Origin: Paramecium sonneborni
Lineage: Eukaryota > Ciliophora > Oligohymenophorea > Peniculida > Parameciidae
Direction: 5' to 3'
NCBI GenBank assembly: GCA_905182985.1
Contig: CAJJDN010000013.1
Coordinates: 509,221 to 573,220, forward strand
DNA length: 64,000 nucleotides
Part shown: one piece after another, positions 29,037 through 42,267 of the stretch
Layout of the letters: every line of letters starts with the position of its first letter
Numbering within the stretch: position 1 is the stretch's first letter
Notes under the pieces: model-generated
What the model saw: the letters and a program-made list of their open reading frames with translations, nothing else
Databases searched by the model: none
Told to the model about the DNA's origin: nothing
Program-made: the position numbers and the translations under genes

Positions 29037-32000
29037 ATGAAGACTCAAGGACTACATAAATTGAATAATCTCCTCGAAACAGTTAATATGAGAAATCAAG
29101 AGTTATTGACACAATTACAATCAGACTATAGATCAAGAGAAACATCACCTTCCAAACCTAAAAATTTATCAGCTTCATAAATAGAAATACAATAATTGGC
29201 AGAAAAAAATAAACAATTAGTTGAAGATGTATATAAATTATTGATATATTTAAGCTCAACTTTTTAAATTTAAGTTTTAAAGAATTGAAATTAGGCACAG
29301 ATGAATTGAATTCTAAAAATTAAGCCCTTAAAAAACATATTAAGGAACTTTTATCGACTCTTAAACATAAAGAAGATGAACTTAAAAAAGCTAGAGAGAA
29401 ACAAAAAAGTGGAGAGTAAATAGAAGAGAATAAAAGTCAAGAAAAATCTGTTATTGATTATGCACTTTACATGGAAAAATAATTCTAGACTTTGGAAGAT
29501 AAAGTTAAAAAGTATAAAAAACTTTTAGAAAAGAATGGATATGATGATTAATTAGCAAAAAAAGTATAGATCTAAATAATCTAAGGTTGAAGAATAAAAG
29601 AAGACTATTTAATAATTAAATTAAGAAAAAGAATCAATAAAAAAAGAAAAAGAAGATATTTAAAATCAGATCAAGAATTAAAGATCTGATTTAGAACCTC
29701 AATTAAAATTTCTTTGTGAAAAAATCCAAAATGATGAGCAACTACATATTTAAGAAATTTAACTTAAGAATAGTATGATTGAAAAGCTAAATAATTAATT
29801 GATAAAACTTATGGACAATCAAAAACTGTTGAACGATTCAAAATCACACAATTAATTTTTGTAATCAAGAATTAGTGAACAAGAAAAAAAATACAAAGAT
29901 CTAGATGAATAGGCTAGACATGTAAATGGTGCGGCTCTCGAATATTCAAAATAAATTCAATTATTGAATAAAGAAATATAAAATTATAAATTGTAGTTAG
30001 CTTAACAAGAAGAATATAGTAATAGAATAATTCTATAAAAATAAAAAGAAATTAATCAAATTTAATAATAATTGGAGTAAAAGCATCTTGAAGAAACTTT
30101 AAAAAAATAATAATAAAATGAATAGTAATATCGTTAAGTAATAGAATAATTTAATTAATTATAAAATTAAATTGCAGAGTTAGAGGATTAAAATAATTAC
30201 ATAAAACAAAAATCATTTAAAACCCTAAAAAATTTAGTATAAGAATTAAAAAAAATGAAGATAGAATTACAAAATATTAAAATGATGGGTCATTATGATA
30301 TATCGCAACTTAATGAGTTAGAATAAATTTTAATGAGCTCATTAAAATAAAAAACCTAACCATCATAAAACATCTAAGAATATGAATAAGAAATAGTATA
30401 AGAGTTAAGCTAAGAATAATCTTTTACAGAAAGAACTTAGGTTTAATAGTTATTTAATCCTTAACAATAATAACTAAATAAACATCGTCAATTTTTTAAG
30501 CAAGTGATGGATGGAGAAAATAATTTTCCAATAATAAAATAACAAATTGTAAATTCTTTGGGATTGCTGAAATAATATTTACTAAATACTATTTAATAAA
30601 TTCGCCTAAAATCAATAAATATTATAAATAATTAGAAAGAGGATTATTCATCTTAAATTAATAGTTTAGTTTAAGAATTAAATAATGTTAATCATTAATT
30701 ATTTGAAATGTAACAATAAAATACTAGTTTATAAGAACAATTATAAACAAATCAGGATGAACATTAATATGAAATGTAAAAACTATAAGGATTAATTGAT
30801 AACTTAAACTAAACAATTGAAATTACAAATTAAAACTTCGAAAATACGAACTAAAATTAAGCAATAATAGACCGTTAATAATAGCAAATTTCTTTATTAG
30901 AATCTCAGTTAATTCAAATTCAATAATAATGTAAAACATAACAATAAACTTTAAGTATAGCAATTGAACAAAACAATATAAAAGAAATTGAATTAAATGA
31001 AATCAAATAAAAATTAAATTAAACCAATTCTTCATTAAAATAAAAAGAAGATGATTTGAAAATGTAAAAATAATTAGCCTAAACAAAATCTACTAAATAT
31101 GATTAGGAAAAATTACTAACCCAGAAACTTTAATAAGAGACAGAAGCTCTCAAAACATAAAATAAATAAATATAATTAGATTTAAATAGATAAAAAGATT
31201 TAAATAAACAATAATAGACAGAATCAACAAAACTTAAAACAGATAATTAACTATTAAAATAATAATGTGAAACATTATAATCTACATAATAAGAATTAAC
31301 TAAAATAAAATCAGAGTTTAGTAAGACATTGCAAGAAAAAAACACCTTACAAGAATAATTTGATGAGGCTAAGAAAAATTAAGTATCTATAAATGTCCTT
31401 AATGAGAAATTATAGGAAGAGTAATTAATCAATGATAAACTTAAAAAATAAATATTTGAATAGTAATTAGATTTAGAAAGTTAGAAAGAAGAATTAGAAA
31501 ATCTTGATAATGATAATAAAAGACTTAAAAGCTAATTGAAGGATCTGAACAATGACTATGAAATTACTCTCTAAGAAAATTAAATGCTATAAGAATAAAT
31601 AAATTCTAAAGATTAAAATTTAGCTTAATTATAAACATAATAATATGATTAAATTAATTTATTTTGCAGCCAAAATAGTGAATAATAATCAGACTTAAAA
31701 AATAAAGATTTACCTAATTTGAATGAAACATAGTAATCCTAAAATTATAATCAAAAATTGTTATTAGAATAAGCATAAGAAACTATAGAATAAAATTAAG
31801 TTAATATTTAAAATCTTTAAGTTAAATCATAAATACTTCAAAAAGAGAATTCAATATTAAAAGAGAAGATATAGGAATTTGAAATTAATAACAAAAATAT
31901 ATGTGAAACCTTAGAAACTTAAAAAAATTTCACTTAAAATTAAGGAATTACAATTTAAAATTTAAAATCCTAACTCGAATAAGAGTAAGAAAATAACATA

Positions 32001-35000
32001 AAATTAAATACTTAAAATAGAAAACTTGAATAAGAAATAGATTGGAAAGAACAATAATTGGATGAATATGTTTAATCTACAGAGGATCTGAAGCTTAAAA
32101 TTTAGTTTTTGGAATAAAAGCTAATTGAATAACTTTAGGAATAAAAAATGATAAAATTTTTAAATCAAAGTCAAGCCTAAAGTCTTACTTAATTAAATGA
32201 AATTGTTGATAATTTAAGAGAAAGCGAAAAATAAAATTCATAAAGATTTAATGAAATCTAAAATTAAAAATAAAAATAACAAAATATAATAGAAGAAAAA
32301 GATCAATAATTACAAAATTTACAATTAGAAAATAAAAAATTAAATGAGGCATTATTGGCTGAAAAAAGTTAAAATTAGACTTAATCTGATTAAATTTAAT
32401 CATTATAAAATGAATTAGTTTAAAAAATTAATGAAAATACTTTAGAAAATGAAAAGTAATTACAATTAAATATTTAATAATAAAACAATAAAATTTAGTA
32501 ATATGAAGTTTAAATATCAAAACATAAGTAATTGATTGAGAATTTAAATATCAATTTATCTGAGTCAGAGAAGTAAAAATAATCAGATAAAAATCAAATC
32601 AATTAATTGAATTTGAATGTCTAGGAATTATAACGAAATTTACAAATGTAAAAAGCTTAGATTGAAGAGGCTTATTTATAAAATAATGAAAAAGATTAAA
32701 AAATATAATAATTGTTGATTAAGAATGAAGAACAAAAATCTTAAATAGAAAATTTAAATTTACAATTTTAGAATGAATAGTAAAAGTATGATGGAAATTA
32801 AAAACTACATATTTAGGAATAATAACATTAGATGCTAATAGCCCAACTTAAATAAGATAACCAATATAAAATTTCAGAAATCAATTAGTTGAAAAATTAA
32901 ATTATTTAATTAGAATATAATTATCATAATATATAATCACATGATTAGACTTTACAGGAAGAGTTTAATAATTAGATAGAAGAAAACGCCTAAAATTAAT
33001 TTGAATTAAAAAATAGATTGATTTAAACTTAATCACTTATTGAAGAAGTAGACATGCTAAAATAATAAATTCTATTAAATTAAGAAGATAATCTAAAATT
33101 GCAAAATCAATTGAAAGAAGCAAATTTAGCAGAATCAAATAAAAGAGTAATAATTAGTTAATTAGAGTAAAAACATAATCAAAAAATTTAGGAATTAAAT
33201 AATGAAAACTAAGAGGCATAAAATTTAGTTGAGATTCTATAAAAGTAAATAGTTTAACTTTAAGATGAAAAAGAATAGGTTGAAGAGGAATTAAGCGAAA
33301 AGAATCAATAACTTGATAATTATTATAACGATGTTGAAACTTAAAAGAATGACTTCTAATCAAAATTATAATCTTTAGAGCAAAATTAAAATGTTTATGA
33401 ATTATAAAAATAATAAAATAAAGATAAAATAAAAGGATATTAGGATGCCCTTGAAAAGTTAAAACAAGAAAATATGTAATTATAAAGCAATTTAATACAA
33501 TTGAGTTCAGCACTATAAAATAATAGTGATGAACAAAAAAAAAAGGATTTGCTAATAGCAGAAAAAGAGATAAAATTAACGGCTTAGGAAGAAGAAATAA
33601 AAGAATAATAAGAAAAAATTATTTAATTGAATGATAAAATGAAATTATGTGTAGAATTACAAAACTAAATATAGTAGGCTAAATAAAAATTAGATGAAAA
33701 TCAATAAAAATTGCAGGAATTTGAAAATACTATTGATTAATTAACTTAAAGAATATAGAGTTAAGAATTAGAATTTTAAGAAATTTAAAAAAAAAAAGTA
33801 GAACTGGACGATCGTTTGTTTGTTTCTTAATCAGAAAAGAATAGACTTATTTCTTTGGTTGAGAATAATAAAGAAGAGATAATATAAAGAAATTAAAATG
33901 AATAATTAATGTAAGAAGAATTAAAATAATTGTAATAATAATAATTTAAATTGAAAGAAGAGAAAATTTTATTGGAATCAGATATAATTTCCAAAAATAC
34001 TTAACTTAATCTTTAAGAAATGTAAATTTCGTAATTAAATGAAGACAGAGACTTATTGAAAAATTAGTTAAATGAGGGAAAAGATATAATAAAGGATTTG
34101 AAATAAAAATTAGAATAACAGCAATAAAGACAATAGAAATTTGAAAGCTTTGTAAAAGATGAAGAATTTAAATACTTATAAAAAATAGAAAATCTAGAGA
34201 CTGAATTATCCTCATAGTAAGTAAATTCAAAGTTAAGAATAGAAAATGTAAAAAAAAAATTAAGTTTTATAAAACTAGAGTTTATTAAATACAAAAGATA
34301 ATAGCAAGTCTCATTTAAATTTATTTAAACATAGTTTGTAAATTTTAATGACACCTATAAAGCAATATTAATAAAAAAGATAAAAAAGTTATTTCTAATA
34401 AAAAATTAGTTAGCTGAGCTTAAATTAGAGCATTAAAAGCTTGATGATACAATAAACGGATAAGTAAAGATGGGTCCATAAATCTAAAAATTTCTGAATT
34501 AATAATAATAATCTTTAGATGCCTTAGTGAAAGGTTTTAAAGATAAAATTTAAGAACTAACATCTTAGTAAGAAAATATGCTTCTTACAGATGAAAGTAG
34601 AAAACAAGAAATTCAATCTTTATCATAAGATAAAAATGAAGTAAAAAATCAATTATAAGATACTAATTAAAAATTATAATCATAATAATAAGTAAATTAA
34701 GAATTAAAAGAAGAAATATAAAGATTAGAAAGTTAAAATTTATTATATTAAGGTCAAATATAAGAAAAAAATAGTGCAATAGATTAATCAAATGAAAAAT
34801 GTAAGTTAATACCAATACTAAAGAATGAGATCTAATAGTTAGAATAATAGAAACAGAAATAGTAAACTATGATTAATGAAATACAGGCAAGCTTTTAAGT
34901 CACAATAGATCATTAACAAGAGTAAATTCAATCACTTAAAGAATAAAATAGAAATTTATTATCTGGTTAAGAAATTAAAACTTAAGATATATATTTAAAG

Positions 35001-36411
35001 TTGTAAAAGCATGAATAGTAATTAATTAAAGAGAAATAATTTAGTTAATAAATACTAGATAAGCTTTCGTCAAAAGATGAAGAAATATAATAACTTTAAT
35101 TATCACAGAGAAGAAATCAATAAGAAATAGATAATTTAAATAATAACATTGAGGATCTTAATGATAAAAATGAAAATCTTAAAGATTAAGCTTAAAGATT
35201 TTAAGTTTATTGTTCTGAAAAAGAAGAGTCCATTAGAAATTTGAAAGAGAATGTCTATAATTAAAATTTATTATTAGAAGAAAAAGGAAAAAAAATAAAC
35301 TAAATTCAAAATGATAATGAAATTTTGAGGAAAAAATTAAAGGATTGTGAAGAAACAATGATGAAAAAAGATATAAAATTTTAAAAATAAAATAATAAAA
35401 TGGAATCAATGCAGAAAATTATTAAAGATTACCCAATAATTAGTAGAGAAATTGGAGATACGATTAAAAATACAAAAGATTTTTGTATTGAATAATTAAA
35501 GAAACTTTAAAAAAAAATTTAGAATTTGTAAGAGAAAATTGAAGAAAAAGAATCAGTTAATGAACAAGAAATATAAAGGTTAAAAAGATAATTACTATTA
35601 TAATAATAATAATATGATGAAATGTTTTCATAAACTTTGACAATTAATAATGATAATCCTGATCTGATGGCTCATTTTAAAGTTTTATTTAATAATGCAA
35701 CATAAGAAAGGGATTAATTATAGTAAGAACTAAAATAGAAAAATGAATAATTTGAGAAAGCTTCTCTTGAAAATCAAAATCTACTATTATAAATTAAAAA
35801 TTTAAAGTAATTGTAAGAATAAAAATTTAATGAAAGTGGTATAAGTCTTGACCTAAGTTCAATAGATAACTAAGAGATAAGAAAATTTGAGCATAGCTCC
35901 ATTAATAATGCTACAATAATAGATCCTACTGTATAAAGTGGACATACAAAAAGTAGTTTATAAATAAAAGATTTTTAAAATTAACTAGCATAATAATTAT
36001 AATAATAAAATGAAAATAATAATACAAAATTTTATGATTTATAATAAGAAATAGAATATCATAAAATGGAAATAGAGAAGTACAAAAACAATTTAATTGA
36101 TTATTAGGAAGAAGAAAAAAAAATGGTTAAAATGATATCTGATTTAAAAAGGGAAAATTATAGACTATAATAAATAATAGATTAAACAGATACAAAATCT
36201 TTAAAATTACAAATAAAATAATTACTTTAATCTTTTCTTACTTCACTATAAAATTAGTAAATATTATTTTAAATTTTTAAGGGCTTAGGAAACGGAAGGT
36301 TACTTTAAAATTATAGCTAACATGCTTGAACTTACAGATTAAGAAAGATAAAAACTCTAAGCTATAGTAAACTAAATGAATCAAAAGAAAAAAGGAGGAC
36401 TATTTAGATGA
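29037..36411 (+). CDS. very long Q-rich coiled-coil protein (2,433 aa)
   Basis: With introns at about 29,230 (26 nt), 29,571 (22 nt) and 36,254-36,278 (25 nt) the coding length is an exact multiple of three, with no break over 7.3 kb. Almost the whole protein is heptad-type coiled coil built from Q, K, E, L, N and I. Many glutamines are TAA/TAG, so under the standard code the gene would be invisible. The C-terminal 40 residues differ (EGYFKIIANMLELTDQERQK, ending KKKGGLFR) and weakly recall the membrane-binding tails of golgins. A golgin, a centrosomal scaffold or a cortical cytoskeleton protein are all possible. Its last kilobase is repeated after the gap at 36,456. Confidence 0.85.
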
Positions 36412-36455
36412 TTTATAATTAACTAAATATTTTTATTTTAAATTTAGATACATAT

Positions 36456-36516
36456 NNNNNNNNNNNNNNNNNNNNNNNNNNNNNNNNNNNNNNNNNNNNN
36501 NNNNNNNNNNNNNNNN
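36456..36516. other. assembly gap (61 N)
   Basis: Unknown bases just downstream of the coiled-coil gene stop. Sequence resumes 1,073 bp back inside that gene. Confidence 0.98.
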
Positions 36517-37589
36517 AAAAATAAAATAATAAAATGGAATCAATGCAGAAAATTATTAAAGATTACCCAATAATTAGTAGAGAAATTGGAGATACGATTA
36601 AAAATACAAAAGATTTTTGTATTGAATAATTAAAGAAACTTTAAAAAAAAATTTAGAATTTGTAAGAGAAAATTGAAGAAAAAGAATCAGTTAATGAACA
36701 AGAAATATAAAGGTTAAAAAGATAATTACTATTATAATAATAATAATATGATGAAATGTTTTCATAAACTTTGACAATTAATAATGATAATCCTGATCTG
36801 ATGGCTCATTTTAAAGTTTTATTTAATAATGCAACATAAGAAAGGGATTAATTATAGTAAGAACTAAAATAGAAAAATGAATAATTTGAGAAAGCTTCTC
36901 TTGAAAATCAAAATCTACTATTATAAATTAAAAATTTAAAGTAATTGTAAGAATAAAAATTTAATGAAAGTGGTATAAGTCTTGACCTAAGTTCAATAGA
37001 TAACTAAGAGATAAGAAAATTTGAGCATAGCTCCATTAATAATGCTACAATAATAGATCCTACTGTATAAAGTGGACATACAAAAAGTAGTTTATAAATA
37101 AAAGATTTTTAAAATTAACTAGCATAATAATTATAATAATAAAATGAAAATAATAATACAAAATTTTATGATTTATAATAAGAAATAGAATATCATAAAA
37201 TGGAAATAGAGAAGTACAAAAACAATTTAATTGATTATTAGGAAGAAGAAAAAAAAATGGTTAAAATGATATCTGATTTAAAAAGGGAAAATTATAGACT
37301 ATAATAAATAATAGATTAAACAGATACAAAATCTTTAAAATTACAAATAAAATAATTACTTTAATCTTTTCTTACTTCACTATAAAATTAGTAAATATTA
37401 TTTTAAATTTTTAAGGGCTTAGGAAACGGAAGGTTACTTTAAAATTATAGCTAACATGCTTGAACTTACAGATTAAGAAAGATAAAAACTCTAAGCTATA
37501 GTAAACTAAATGAATCAAAAGAAAAAAGGAGGACTATTTAGATGATTTATAATTAACTAAATATTTTTATTTTAAATTTAGATACATAT
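36517..37589 (+). repeat. second copy of 35383-36455 (likely unmerged contig ends)
   Basis: The 1,073 bp at 36517-37589 match 35383-36455 (offset 1134) and contain the last third of a kilobase-scale exon, the final intron and the stop of the coiled-coil gene (stop copy at 37543-37545). No upstream start accompanies it, so it cannot be an independent gene. Confidence 0.92.
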
Positions 37590-37821
37590 TTAATGAAAAT
37601 AGAAAACTAGCTTATACAAAAAAACACAGGAAATTTTAGAAACTTATGAGTCAAAAAATAAAATAATTAATTCAATTTATATAGACAATTATGTTATTTT
37701 AGAAATATTAGTATTTTTGTAAAGAAATACTTGTTATTTAATTACACCGTTGTAAATTCAAAGAAATTAGATTAATATGTTATAATATAAAAATATCTAA
37801 AATATCAAATAAATCAAATAA

Positions 37822-40800
37822 TCAAATAATCTCATATTCTTTTATTATTTAATTAAATTTTTGTAAAGTTTGTTCAGTATTTTTTTGAACTTTATTTTCA
37901 AAAAAGTTTGCCATTTCTTCAGCTTTGGATATTATGGAATGTTCAATTCCTACTACTTTAGCAACATTTATTCCAAAAGAGGCTTCACATGCTCCCTCCT
38001 TTAATCTATAAAGAAAAATGACTTTGCCATCTTAAATATAGCAAGCCATATGAACATTTGTTACATCACTAATTAATTTGGCTTCTTCAACTAATATTCT
38101 AAAATGAGTTGCAAATAACACTCTACACTATATTTTTTTAATTAGATAATTCATAACAGCAGATGCTATAGCTACTCCATCATATGTTGATGTTCCTCTT
38201 CCAAGTTCATCAGTAATAAATAATGAATTTTTGGTTCCATATTTTAATGGTATTAATGTTTCTTCTAATTCAACATAAAATGTAGATTTTCCTTCCATTA
38301 AATAATCTTTGGCTCCAATTCTTGTAAATATTCTATCAATAGGAGAAAGTTCCATTTCTTCACAAGGAACTAAACATCCAAGTTAAGCTAAAATGGCAAG
38401 TACACAAACCATTCTTAAAGTTGTGCTTTTACCTCCCATATTAGGGCCAGTCAATAATTAAAATTTACAAAGTTTATCCCCCATATCTATAGAATTAGAA
38501 ACAAAATTAATGTTAGTTAAACATGGATGTTTTCCTTCTTTAATAACTAATTTAATTTTTTCATTTGTAAATTTAGGTAATGTCATTTTTCCTTCTGATG
38601 TATCTCCAAAAACACTCAAAGAACATAAAGCATCTAATTCATTTATTATTTTAATAAGAGAATCCCAAACATATTGATTCTATTAAAAATGCTTGAATAT
38701 AAAATTACCAAAGACAGTTAATTATTACTTTTTTAATTCTTCTGCCTATTCTAATTCAGATACTAAGTCTTTAATATCTTAATTTATATATCTTTTGTAT
38801 CCTTATCTTGAAGAAGTGAATTCAAAATCTTCAGGTTTAGACTTTTAAACTAATTCATCAGGAATTTCAATTTCATATCTAAATTTTGTATGTACATATT
38901 GAATGTCTTTATTGTTTTTATTAAACATTTTTTTAATTTTTAAAAGATAATCATCAAGTTTTTATTCAACTAATTAAACTTCTGCAACAGATTAATCATA
39001 ACTTTCTATTACACCTGTAACAGGTTTAGGAATTTCTTTATCTTTTTCTTTTTCCCATATAATATATTATTCAAACTCATCTAATTATTCTTTAACATTA
39101 GGAAGTAAGCCACCATCAGCTTCAAAAGTCAACATTTTTTTTAATTTTTCACTTCTAAAGTTTATTTAAAATTAACCAAATAATGTTATTTCCTCTTAAG
39201 CAAGTCTTAATGCTTTTGTTAGAGTTTTAAATTCTTTAAGACGTTATTCAGATAAATTTTCATAAAATACTGCTTTACTTTCTGTTTTGATTGAATATTC
39301 ATAAATTCTACTACATCTTCTTTCAAAATCAGGGAATAGTTTAATACTTTATCTAAATAAATCTCTTTCCTTTCTAAATTTGCTGATATCACAAATCATA
39401 GTTTATCTTTCTTTAATTTGGTCCATTTAAAATAGAGGTGCACAAATCCATTTTCTTAATAAACGATGACCACCTGGAGTGACAGTTTTATTAATAACAC
39501 CAAATAAAGAGTAATCTTTTTTATCTGCGCTTGTTTATGTTTATAGAATTTCTAAATGATACTAAAATAATAAAAATAATATTTACTATAGCTTAACTAT
39601 CTAAAATCATACATTATTAAAGTGAGAATTCTTCATCATATAATTTGAATCTTGCACATCCCAAAACACGATCTAAAATTAAAATTTAATTTAAATAAGA
39701 AAACAATCCATTTAAAGCTTAAAGTACAACTTAATTATTTTTATAAAAATTAATAGCCGTAGGAAATTTATCTTTATAGAATTGTTCAAGTCTAAATAAT
39801 GCTTTTTTTTCATCCCAATTATCATTTGAAGCTGTTAAATGTGAAATAACACTTTTTAATACAGATCCAGATATCATTTTAGTTATTGGATCATGAGAAG
39901 GTAGATTATGTTAATCAATTACTGTTTCAACTGGTCTCATATGAAGTAATAAGGTTTTCAGAGTTTCATAATTTTTATCACTGTTTTCAATAAATGCAAG
40001 AGATATTATATTTGTTTATCTTTCAAATATGGCAATCCCATATTCCTCTATTGTATTAGATATTATTTTTTTTCTTATAACAAGTAAAACCTTTTCATCA
40101 AGATTCATTTATGATTCTCCTTCTTCATATAAATATGTTCCTTTAGTTAAAATTTCACTTATTGATCTTTGAACTATTTTATCTGTATTACCAGTTCCAG
40201 CTTTCTTATTTTAAGTTACTCTTTAATTCATCTATTCTGGTGTCTCTGTTTAATCTACTATTACAACTTTATATCCAAAATCTAATAAAAGTGCCTTATA
40301 TTTATGTACTGCCTTTTCTGGAAATCCTGTATGCCTAAAATAATAATAAAATTTATTACATCTTTCTTCCCATCCAATTCAAATCTAAATATTTATTTCC
40401 AATATATGCATCTTCATAAAATAACTCATAAAATTTTCCCAATTTAAAAAATATGATCTTATCAAAATTCTCACTCTTATATTTCCAAAACTATTGCATA
40501 CATTTAGTTAATTTATTAAATTCAATTTAAGGTATTAAAAGAGTAGTTGGATCTGCATCTTAAGTTCCATGAAGTATTCCATTTTTATCTCTTGATTAAC
40601 CGATAGATGCCCATTTTGGAGTCACATCATCAAACTCTTCATAAACATTTATTTTATCTGTTGGATGCTTGAAATCTAAATTACCTTATTTATTTTCTTA
40701 AGAATTATCAATTTCTTCCTCTTCTAATTTTGCTGATTATTTTAAAGTTTTCCCGGATTTATCATATTCAGATTTTTTCCCTTTTTAGGATGTTTTAGTA

Positions 40801-41192
40801 TTATTCTTTTTATTATCTTCTTTTACAAAAACAGCTAAAGATTTTTTCTCTTTATTTTTCTCTTAAGAACCTACAAAAGAAAATTTATCAATTTTAAACT
40901 AATCACAATCAATCTTTATTTTTTCTTATTCTTCATCACTATCTACAATGTTATTTCTTTTTAATCTGCTTAATTCTTATGGCTTTTCTTGTATATATTC
41001 ATTTTATTTTTATTTTATTACTTTTATTTCTTCTTCTTTAATTATTGTAGCAGCCGGTTTGATATATTAAATTTCAATCTTTTTTTCTTCTACTAAAGTA
41101 TCCGAATTTGACGCTTTATTTTTATTTAAGCTCGCTGTTTCATTCTTTTTCTATGATTAAGTTAAGAATCTTGTAAGTGTTGTTTACTTCAT
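37822..41192 (-). CDS. MSH6: DNA mismatch repair protein MSH6
   Basis: A MutS homologue that pairs with MSH2 (MutS-alpha) to detect base mismatches and small loops. 1,106 residues. The N-terminus MKQTTLTRFL carries a PCNA-interacting-like QxxLxxFL motif as in other MSH6 proteins, then a long charged linker. The mismatch-binding domain is seen at FFKLGKFYELFYEDAYIG; in MSH6 the F and E of this motif contact the mismatch. The ATPase shows TGPNMGGKST (Walker A), the signature region ESTFYVELEET-like in GKSTFYVELEET, and DELGRGTSTYDG (Walker B). Introns of 25 nt near 39,590 and 40,350 make the exon total exact. There is no PWWP domain in the linker. Divergent from the gene at 42,268. Confidence 0.93.
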
Positions 41193-42267
41193 AATACCGC
41201 GAATTATTTATTTTAACTTATGAATTAATAAAATCTTAAATTATACTCTGAAATAATTGATGAAAAATAATATATAAAATCTTTATATTCAAACAAAAAA
41301 TTAATTTATGTTATTACTATCTCAAAAATAAGTACCTGAAGAACGTTATTGAATATCTATTTAAATATATTGCAATTATGGATTCAATAAATTTGTTAAC
41401 ATATTAGAAGTTGGAAAAATAAAAAGTAGAATTTATTTTTCTCTTGTGTAAATTGAAAAATTACTACATGAACATTATATCTGAAGATCAAATGACTTGA
41501 TTTTTAGTTAACTTAAAGTTTTAGGATGCTTTGTTATAGCTATTAAACAAAATATTTGGTTTAAAATGTATTCAGATTAAATCACTAACAAATCAAGAAT
41601 TGCTAATTAATCATATTTTTACAAGCATATTACTTTTTTTTTATTAATATTAAAATCTATATGCCTTTAGCAAAATATATTTTATGACCAAAGATTGATT
41701 GGTATACATTTTTATCCAAACTTTTAATTCTATTCCTATAGTAATTAATCTGAGGAGTAAGTTAATTACTAAAACTTAGAAATTTTTAATATAAAAAAAA
41801 TCCTAAAAAATAATTAATATTTTAAGTGAGTTTAGCAGAATTACTTGTTTTTAACATGGGCTTCTAGACAATATTGACGTAATTCCTAAAATTTGTCAAT
41901 AATTCTCTTTGAATAATATAAAATAACAATTTTCATAAGAAAGGATTCAGAGGTCAATATAAGTATCATTTTATTCATAAAAAAGTCATAGATTTTTAGA
42001 GTAATTTCAAATAAAATAAAAATATTAGTTAGCAATATTGAATTTAAAAATTATGGAAGTCTATGTGGTATAAATTATTTCTTCACATTATTATAGACAA
42101 TTATCTTACTCCTCAAATTATTGTATGATGTCTTTTAAAACGAAAGAAATAGCGAAATAGAAAATTGATGTATTAATTTAAGAATTTTAGAAACTTTAAA
42201 GTTCATACTTAAAATACTTGAAATAAAATAATCACTGATCTTTTTTTTGAATAAATTTAATTTATTA
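41193..42267. other. intergenic, AT-rich
   Basis: A 1.07-kb divergent interval between MSH6 and the kinase-like gene. Only short open frames without recognisable products. Confidence 0.5.

Noticed and set aside
36280..36411. GRIP domain at the end of the long coiled-coil protein
   Set aside because: The tail only loosely resembles golgin tails and I cannot place the invariant tyrosine of GRIP with confidence.
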